Shown here: positions 58,836 through 64,000 of the stretch, one piece after another
Position numbering within the stretch: the stretch's first letter is position 1
Layout of the letters: the number at the start of each line of letters is the position of its first letter
From: Avibacterium avium
GTDB lineage: Bacteria > Pseudomonadota > Gammaproteobacteria > Enterobacterales > Pasteurellaceae
Reading direction: 5' to 3'
NCBI RefSeq assembly: GCF_900454535.1
Contig: NZ_UGSP01000001.1
Span: forward strand, 290,501-354,500
Length of the DNA stretch: 64,000 nucleotides
Notes under the pieces: generated by a model
Told to the model about the DNA's origin: nothing
What the model saw: the letters and a program-made list of their open reading frames with translations, nothing else
The model's database searches: none
Made by a program: the position numbers and the translations under genes

Positions 58836-58875
58836 TAAGTTCCAATAATATCAATTTACGCAATCTTTAGAAAGG

Positions 58876-58881
58876 TATAAT
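58876..58881 (+). promoter_or_regulatory. ilvC -10 element
   Basis: TATAAT, a consensus -10, 49 bases before the ilvC ATG. The -35 is poor (TTTACG with 15-base spacing), fitting an activator-dependent promoter. Confidence 0.6.
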
Positions 58882-58929
58882 CTGTCATTGATTATTTTGT
58901 AAACCAACTTAACCAAAAGGATAAAAAAA

Positions 58930-60411
58930 ATGGCTAATTATTTCAATACATTAAATTTACGCCAACAGTTAGACCAATTAGGTCGCTGTCGTTTTATGGA
59001 TCGTGAAGAGTTTTCTGATGAAGCGAATTTCTTAAAAGGCAAAAAAATTGTCATCGTAGGTTGTGGTGCGCAGGGGTTAAACCAAGGTTTGAATATGCGT
59101 GATTCAGGCTTAGACATCAGCTATGCGCTACGCCCTGAAGCCATTGCAGAAAAACGTGCTTCTTTCCAACGTGCCACTGAAAATGGCTTTAAAGTGGGGA
59201 CTTATCAAGAATTAATCCCAACTGCGGATTTAGTGATTAATCTCACCCCTGATAAGCAGCACAGCAAAGTGATTGCTGATGTAATGGGTTTAATGAAAGA
59301 AGGCGCGGCATTGGGTTATTCACACGGTTTGAACATTGTGGAAGTGGGTGAGCAAATTCGTCCTGATATTACCGTTGTGATGGTTGCGCCAAAATGCCCA
59401 GGTACAGAAGTGCGTGAAGAATATAAACGTGGTTTTGGTGTGCCAACGCTTATCGCAGTTCACCCTGAAAATGACCCGAAAGGCGAAGGTATGGCGATTG
59501 CTAAGGCTTGGGCGGCAGCCACAGGTGGACACCGTGCCGGCGTGTTAGAGTCTTCATTCGTGGCAGAAGTAAAATCTGACTTAATGGGTGAGCAAACCAT
59601 TCTTTGTGGAATGTTGCAAGCAGGTTCAATCCTTTGCTATGACAAATTAGTGGCAGACGGCAAAGATCCTGCTTATGCAGGAAAATTAGTGCAATACGGT
59701 TGGGAAACCATCACCGAAGCGCTTAAACAAGGCGGTATTACTTTAATGATGGATCGCTTATCTAACAGTGCGAAATTGCGTGCCTTTGAGCTTGCGGAAG
59801 AAATTAAGCAAGAATTAGATTTCTTATTCAAAAAACATATGGACGACATTATCAGCGGCGAGTTTTCTCGTGTGATGATGGAAGACTGGGCAAACGGCGA
59901 TGCAAACCTATTAAAATGGCGTGAAGAAACCGGCAAAACTGGCTTTGAAAATGCACCAAAAGCGGACGGAATCAAAATCAGCGAACAAGAATATTTTGAT
60001 AACGGCGTATTAATGGTGGCAATGGTAAAAGCTGGCGTGGAATTGGCGTTCGATACAATGGTTTCAGCAGGTATCTTTGAAGAATCTGCTTATTATGAAT
60101 CCTTACACGAATTACCATTAATCGCTAACACCATTGCGCGTAAACGCTTATACGAAATGAACGTGGTGATTTCAGACACGGCGGAATACGGTAACTATTT
60201 ATTCGCTAATGTAGCAACCCCAATTTTAGCCAAAACCGTAATGCAACATTTACAACGCGGTGATTTAGGTGAACCAACACCAACGGTGGAAATCGACAAC
60301 ATCACTTTACGCGATGTGAATGACGCAATCCGCAACCACCCAATTGAGCTAATCGGTCAAGAATTGCGTGGTTATATGACAGATATGAAACGCATTTCTT
60401 CACAAGGTTAA
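58930..60411 (+). CDS. ilvC: Ketol-acid reductoisomerase (class II)
   Basis: 493 residues, the long enterobacterial-type enzyme (E. coli 491). Second common step in isoleucine and valine synthesis. NADPH-binding [20 protein letters not shown], then [20 protein letters not shown] and two knotted C-terminal repeats ([17 protein letters not shown]). Regulated by IlvY from the divergent gene. Confidence 0.97.
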   Translation: MANYFNTLNLRQQLDQLGRCRFMDREEFSDEANFLKGKKIVIVGCGAQGLNQGLNMRDSGLDISYALRPEAIAEKRASFQRATENGFKVGTYQELIPTADLVINLTPDKQHSKVIADVMGLMKEGAALGYSHGLNIVEVGEQIRPDITVVMVAPKCPGTEVREEYKRGFGVPTLIAVHPENDPKGEGMAIAKAWAAATGGHRAGVLESSFVAEVKSDLMGEQTILCGMLQAGSILCYDKLVADGKDPAYAGKLVQYGWETITEALKQGGITLMMDRLSNSAKLRAFELAEEIKQELDFLFKKHMDDIISGEFSRVMMEDWANGDANLLKWREETGKTGFENAPKADGIKISEQEYFDNGVLMVAMVKAGVELAFDTMVSAGIFEESAYYESLHELPLIANTIARKRLYEMNVVISDTAEYGNYLFANVATPILAKTVMQHLQRGDLGEPTPTVEIDNITLRDVNDAIRNHPIELIGQELRGYMTDMKRISSQG

Positions 60412-60428
60412 TCACTTGTTTTAAATAG

Positions 60429-60457
60429 AAAGCCAGCAGTTATGCTGGCTTTTTTTC
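60429..60457 (+). terminator. ilvC terminator
   Basis: AAAGCCAGCA, loop GTTA, TGCTGGCTTT and T-run; perfect 10-bp stem. Confidence 0.92.
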
Positions 60458-60506
60458 TTTCAAATAAAAGGTAAAGTGCGGTGGTTTTTTTATAAATTCC
60501 TTTATT

Positions 60507-61292
60507 TTATAATGGGAAAAATGTCTCCAAACTTAATGCAATGCCGTCTTCATCATTGCTCGCAGTGATTTGTTTGGCAATGCGTTTAATTTCCTCTGGT
60601 GAATTGCCCATTGCAATGCCTAAGCCCACATATTGCAACATATCGAGATCATTAAAATTATCGCCAAAAGCAATGATGTCTGCTTTATCTACGGCAGCTC
60701 GCTGTGCCATAAATTGAATGGCATTGGCTTTGGTCGATGCTTTATTCATTATTTCTAAATATTCTTTTTTGGAACGGTGAATAGAAAGCTGTGGAAATTG
60801 TTGTTTGAGCAAAGGCTCAATTTGCTCAATCTGTGTCGCTTCTCCCATTAATAAAATTTTGTGTACGTTGCTTAAATGTTGCGGTTTTTCTTTTGCTTTT
60901 AGCCCTGTGATGTCGCTTTCTTGCTTAATCCAATGGCTGTCTAAATCTGTGGTAAACCAATCAAGATGAGAATAATAACTCACTGAAAGCGTAGGGTGCT
61001 GGGCTAAGATCTGTTCCAGTTGAGGCAAAAGCGTATTTTCTAAGGTGATGGAATAAAGTGCGGTGAGATTTTTGTCTAAAATTAATGCTCCGCTGTAGCA
61101 GACAATTTCATTTTCATTATGAAGTTGTTCCATATAAGGCAAAATGGCATAAGGGGGACGCGCAGAAACAGGAATAAAAGGAATGCCTTGCTGCATAATG
61201 CGTTGTATGGCTTGTGCCGTTGCAGGACTAATTTGATGTTGGCTATTTAGCAAGGTGCCGTCCATATCTGAGAAAACCATTTTGTATGCCAT
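60507..61292 (-). CDS. Cof-type HAD phosphatase
   Basis: 261 residues from the ATG at 61292 (AAGGAG eight bases upstream). HAD motifs: catalytic Asp pair in FSDMDGTLLNSQHQIS, Lys in the ASTKANAIQ region and GDNFNDLDMLQYVG with metal-binding Asp residues; a C2B-type cap lies between. Cytoplasmic sugar-phosphate or nucleotide phosphatase; substrate unknown. Divergent from manX. Confidence 0.88.
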   Translation of the reverse strand: MAYKMVFSDMDGTLLNSQHQISPATAQAIQRIMQQGIPFIPVSARPPYAILPYMEQLHNENEIVCYSGALILDKNLTALYSITLENTLLPQLEQILAQHPTLSVSYYSHLDWFTTDLDSHWIKQESDITGLKAKEKPQHLSNVHKILLMGEATQIEQIEPLLKQQFPQLSIHRSKKEYLEIMNKASTKANAIQFMAQRAAVDKADIIAFGDNFNDLDMLQYVGLGIAMGNSPEEIKRIAKQITASNDEDGIALSLETFFPL

Positions 61293-61393
61293 TGTCTTTA
61301 CTCCTTTTCGAGCCAAATTGCGTTTTCATTCTAAAAATCCCTCAGTAAAAAGTAAAGGTTATGTAAATAGCTTCTCTTTTCTTCGTTTCTTTT

Positions 61394-61409
61394 TGTGACA
61401 CAGATCATA
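61394..61409 (+). promoter_or_regulatory. CRP-like site upstream of manXYZ
   Basis: TGTGACACAGATCATA: perfect left half, right half TCATA close to TCACA. 123 bases before the manX ATG. Catabolite activation is usual for manXYZ. Confidence 0.55.
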
Positions 61410-61531
61410 TTTTCAACAAAAAGACGTTTAATCTGCCAAAAATTAGGATTACACTCTCTGGGTATTTGCAATCGGTTGCATTGCTTTACTTATTTTGCTG
61501 AAACGTTTTTTCAAATAAATTTGGAGGTTAT

Positions 61532-62506
61532 ATGACCCATATTATTGTTGCAACGCACGGTAAATTTTCAGAAGAACTGGTAAATTCAGCGGCAATGGTT
61601 TACGGCGAAGATGAAAATACCCACGTTGTAACCTTTTTACCGGGTGAGGGTGGTGAGCATTTAGTCGAGAAATATCAGGCAATTATTGCCCAATTATCAG
61701 AGAATGAACCCGTTTTATTTTTGGTAGATTTATTTGGTGGTAGCCCTTATAACGCAGCAAGCCGTGTTGCCACAATGCGTGGAGAAAATACGGATATTGT
61801 AACTGGCGTGAATTTGCCAATGTTGCTTGAAGTGTTAGACGCGAAAGGCGGCGCTTCTCTCGCGGAATTAGTGAGTACAGCAAAAGAAGTGGGCGTGGCG
61901 GCAGTGCGTTCGTTCCAGCCTGAGAAAACCACAACAAAACAGGCAGCGCCTGCTCAGGCTGCCACTTCAGAAACGGCAAAAACTTCAGAAAAAAGCACCG
62001 CACTTACTGGCAATATGAATATTTCTTTATTACGCATTGATAGCCGTTTAATCCACGGTCAGGTAGCGACCTCTTGGGCAAAAGCGGTGAAGTGCGAAGC
62101 GATTTTTGCGGTGAGTGATGAAGTGTCTGAAGATCCCATCCGCCGTGATTTACTCTTGCAAGTTGCGCCAGAACATTTGAAATCCTATGTGATCCCCGTA
62201 GAAAAAGCCATTAAGGTTTACCACAATCCGAAATACGCAGGGAAGAATATTCTGTGGCTGGTAACCAATCCAACAGATATTGTTCGCCTAATTGAAGGGG
62301 GCGTGAAAGTGGATAAAGTGAATGTGGGCGGTATGACTTATAAAGAAGGCAATCAACAGCTTTCACAAGCGGTTACCGTAAACCAACAAGATGTGGAAGC
62401 GTTCCGTAAATTATTAGATTTAGGGGTTGATTTGAGCTTACAACAAGTGGCAAGCAGCCCGAAAGAACCATTAACCAAACAAAAACTTGACGCATTAAAA
62501 TTCTAA
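61532..62506 (+). CDS. manX: PTS mannose-family EIIAB component
   Basis: 324 residues. IIA domain with phospho-His near residue 9 (IIVATHGKFSEELVNSAAMV) and VLFLVDLFGGSPYNAA; an Ala/Thr/Gln-rich linker at about 130-160; IIB domain with RIDSRLIHGQVATSW, phospho-His near residue 175. Cytoplasmic phosphate relay from HPr to mannose/glucose/glucosamine. An uptake signal (61997-62005) codes part of the linker. Confidence 0.96.
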   Translation: MTHIIVATHGKFSEELVNSAAMVYGEDENTHVVTFLPGEGGEHLVEKYQAIIAQLSENEPVLFLVDLFGGSPYNAASRVATMRGENTDIVTGVNLPMLLEVLDAKGGASLAELVSTAKEVGVAAVRSFQPEKTTTKQAAPAQAATSETAKTSEKSTALTGNMNISLLRIDSRLIHGQVATSWAKAVKCEAIFAVSDEVSEDPIRRDLLLQVAPEHLKSYVIPVEKAIKVYHNPKYAGKNILWLVTNPTDIVRLIEGGVKVDKVNVGGMTYKEGNQQLSQAVTVNQQDVEAFRKLLDLGVDLSLQQVASSPKEPLTKQKLDALKF

Positions 62507-62522
62507 TTAAGAGGACTTATTT

Positions 62523-63320
62523 ATGACGACTATGGAAATTATCCTCGTTACCCTTGTTGCCGCGATTTGCGGTATGGGGAGCGTGTTAGATGAAAGACAA
62601 ACTCACCGTCCACTAGTGGCTTGTACGCTGATTGGTTTAGTGCTAGGTGATATTACTTCTGGCGTTATTATTGGCGGTACGCTTGAAATGCTTGCGCTTG
62701 GCTGGATGAACGTTGGGGCGGCAATGGCGCCTGATGCAGCCTTAGCCTCGGTGATCGCAGCTATTTTGGTGATCAAAGGTGGGCAAGATAAAGGCACAGC
62801 GATCGCTATCGCCATTCCTGTGGCAGCGGCAGGGCAGGTGCTAACCATTTTTGTGCGAACCCTCACGATTTTCTTACAACATAAAGCCGATGATTTTGCT
62901 AAACAGGCGAATTTCAGAGGTATTGAATTGTGCCATTTTTCAGGCTTAGCCTTACAAGCGTTAAGGGTAGCTATTCCAACTTTCTTCGTGGCATTAGTGG
63001 CAGGCACAGATACCGTAACCACAGCTTTAAATGCGATTCCTGAAGTGGTAACCCGTGGCTTACAAATTGCAGGGGGCTTCATCGTAGTTGTGGGTTATGC
63101 AATGGTGATTAATATGATGCGTGCTGGTGCATTAATGCCGTTCTTCTTCGTGGGCTTCGTGATTGCCTCATTCTCTAACTATAACCTTGTTGGCTTAGGT
63201 TTATTAGGGGCTTGTTTAGCATTAATTTATATTCAATTAAACCCACGTTTTAATCAGGCAACCCTGCCTGCAGCAAGTGCGAAAAAAGAACTTGCCGATG
63301 ATGAACTTGAAGGTCTATAA
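62523..63320 (+). CDS. manY: PTS mannose-family EIIC component
   Basis: 265 residues, membrane protein with about six to eight helices. Conserved start region TMEIILVTLVAAICGMGSVL DERQTHRPLVAC (one block), then GGTLEMLALGWMNVGAAMAP and GGQDKGTAIAIAIPVAAAG. Forms the sugar channel with ManZ. Starts 16 bases after manX. Confidence 0.96.
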   Translation: MTTMEIILVTLVAAICGMGSVLDERQTHRPLVACTLIGLVLGDITSGVIIGGTLEMLALGWMNVGAAMAPDAALASVIAAILVIKGGQDKGTAIAIAIPVAAAGQVLTIFVRTLTIFLQHKADDFAKQANFRGIELCHFSGLALQALRVAIPTFFVALVAGTDTVTTALNAIPEVVTRGLQIAGGFIVVVGYAMVINMMRAGALMPFFFVGFVIASFSNYNLVGLGLLGACLALIYIQLNPRFNQATLPAASAKKELADDELEGL

Positions 63321-63335
63321 GAGAAGGAATTGATT

Positions 63336-64000
63336 ATGTCAGAGAAAAAACAATTAACTAAAGCGGATATTCGTAGCACTTACTGGCGTTCGACATTTTT
63401 ATTAGGCTCATTTAACTTTGAGCGTATGCAAGCAATGGGTTTTTGTGTATCAATGATCCCTGCAATCAAGCGCTTATATAGCAAAAAAGAAGATCAAGCC
63501 GATGCGTTAAAACGCCACCTTGAATTTTTTAATACGCAACCTTGGGTTGCTTCGTCAATTATTGGTGTTACAGCGGCAATGGAGCAGGAGCGTGCTAACG
63601 GCGCGACAGACATTGATGATGCTGCGATTAGTGGCGTCAAAGTGGGGCTAATGGGGCCATTAGCTGGCGTGGGTGATCCTATTTTCTGGGGAACATTACG
63701 TCCTGTGCTCGCCGCTTTAGGGGCTGGTTTAGCCATTAGCGGAAGCCTATTAGGGCCATTGTTATTCTTTATCGGCATTAATATTTTCCGTGCCTTAACC
63801 CGTTGGTATGGTTTCCATTATGGTTATGCGAAAGGAACGGAAATTGTGCAAGATATGGGCGGTGGTCGCTTACAAAAACTCACCCAAGGGGCATCTATTT
63901 TGGGTTTATTTGTAATGGGGGCGCTGGTATCCAAATGGACAACCATCAATATTCCACTTGAACTCTCGCGCTATGTCAATTCGCAAGGGCAAGAAGTGGT
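63336..64000 (+). CDS. manZ: PTS mannose-family EIID component (partial, C-terminus outside window)
   Basis: About 221 residues visible from MSEKKQLTKADIRSTYWRST; family members have about 280. IID signature: FNFERMQAMGFCVSMIPAIK, FFNTQPWVASSIIGVTAAME and GPLAGVGDPIFWGTLRPVLA. Pairs with ManY in the membrane. Starts 15 bases after manY; the reading frame is open at the right edge of the window. Confidence 0.95.
   Translation, partial: MSEKKQLTKADIRSTYWRSTFLLGSFNFERMQAMGFCVSMIPAIKRLYSKKEDQADALKRHLEFFNTQPWVASSIIGVTAAMEQERANGATDIDDAAISGVKVGLMGPLAGVGDPIFWGTLRPVLAALGAGLAISGSLLGPLLFFIGINIFRALTRWYGFHYGYAKGTEIVQDMGGGRLQKLTQGASILGLFVMGALVSKWTTINIPLELSRYVNSQGQEV

Overview
The window is chromosomal DNA of a Pasteurellaceae bacterium. 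The nine-base Haemophilus-type DNA uptake signal AAGTGCGGT / ACCGCACTT occurs throughout, often as inverted pairs that double as terminators. The gene complement (Na+-NQR, Na+-pumping oxaloacetate decarboxylase, manXYZ, NadR, the Haemophilus-type tetronate operon) fits that family. I cannot name the genus with confidence. No tRNA, rRNA, CRISPR array or replication origin was found.

Layout. 1-3654: nqrB (partial) and nqrA, bolA and a YajG-type lipoprotein. 3722-23642: the most unusual part. recA, recX and the first 28 codons of proS occur twice in direct orientation, flanking about 14.6 kb (5686-20329). The left copy has intact recA and recX but only a proS stub. The right copy has a recA with a diverged 5' end and promoter, a 1420-bp IS3-family element inside the recA-recX terminator, a frameshifted recX, and the only complete proS (23559-25274). 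This looks like single-crossover (Campbell-type) integration of a molecule carrying recA-recX-'proS.

The island encodes a carbamoyl-group catabolic system: a carbamate kinase, a DUF2877 (YlbF/AllH-like) protein, two separate FdrA plus DUF1116 (YlbE/AllG-like) pairs, a biuret-hydrolase-like cysteine hydrolase, a free-standing allophanate-hydrolase C-terminal-type domain, an NCS1 and an NCS2-like permease, an ankyrin-repeat protein, and two AllS-like LysR regulators. In E. coli, FdrA/YlbE/YlbF/YbcF form the oxamate carbamoyltransferase and carbamate kinase end of allantoin catabolism, yielding ATP from carbamoyl phosphate. No allantoinase, ureidoglycolate or oxalurate-forming genes are present here, so the substrate is probably different; a biuret/allophanate-type ureide is my main hypothesis.

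25290-45003: housekeeping and accessory genes: esterase, gpt, pepD, an autotransporter with about 28 copies of a hexanucleotide encoding Gln-Pro, pepT with an AbgT transporter, yggU/yggT, corA, an ABC-F protein, oadGAB, ribB behind an FMN riboswitch, ubiK, nadR and a metallophosphoesterase. A possible structured RNA with a strong promoter lies between the ABC-F gene and corA.

45009-53510: a D-erythronate/L-threonate catabolic cluster (DeoR regulator, ltnD, otnK, otnC, otnI, cyclase-family protein, aquaglyceroporin, denD, GntP permease), with a palindrome and a CRP-like site in the divergent control region. 53569-56723: two alpha/beta hydrolases, one exported and one fused to a multi-pass membrane domain. 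56771-60411: EamA transporter, ilvY and ilvC with an IlvY-type operator. 60507-64000: HAD phosphatase and the mannose-family PTS manX-manY-manZ (manZ runs off the end).
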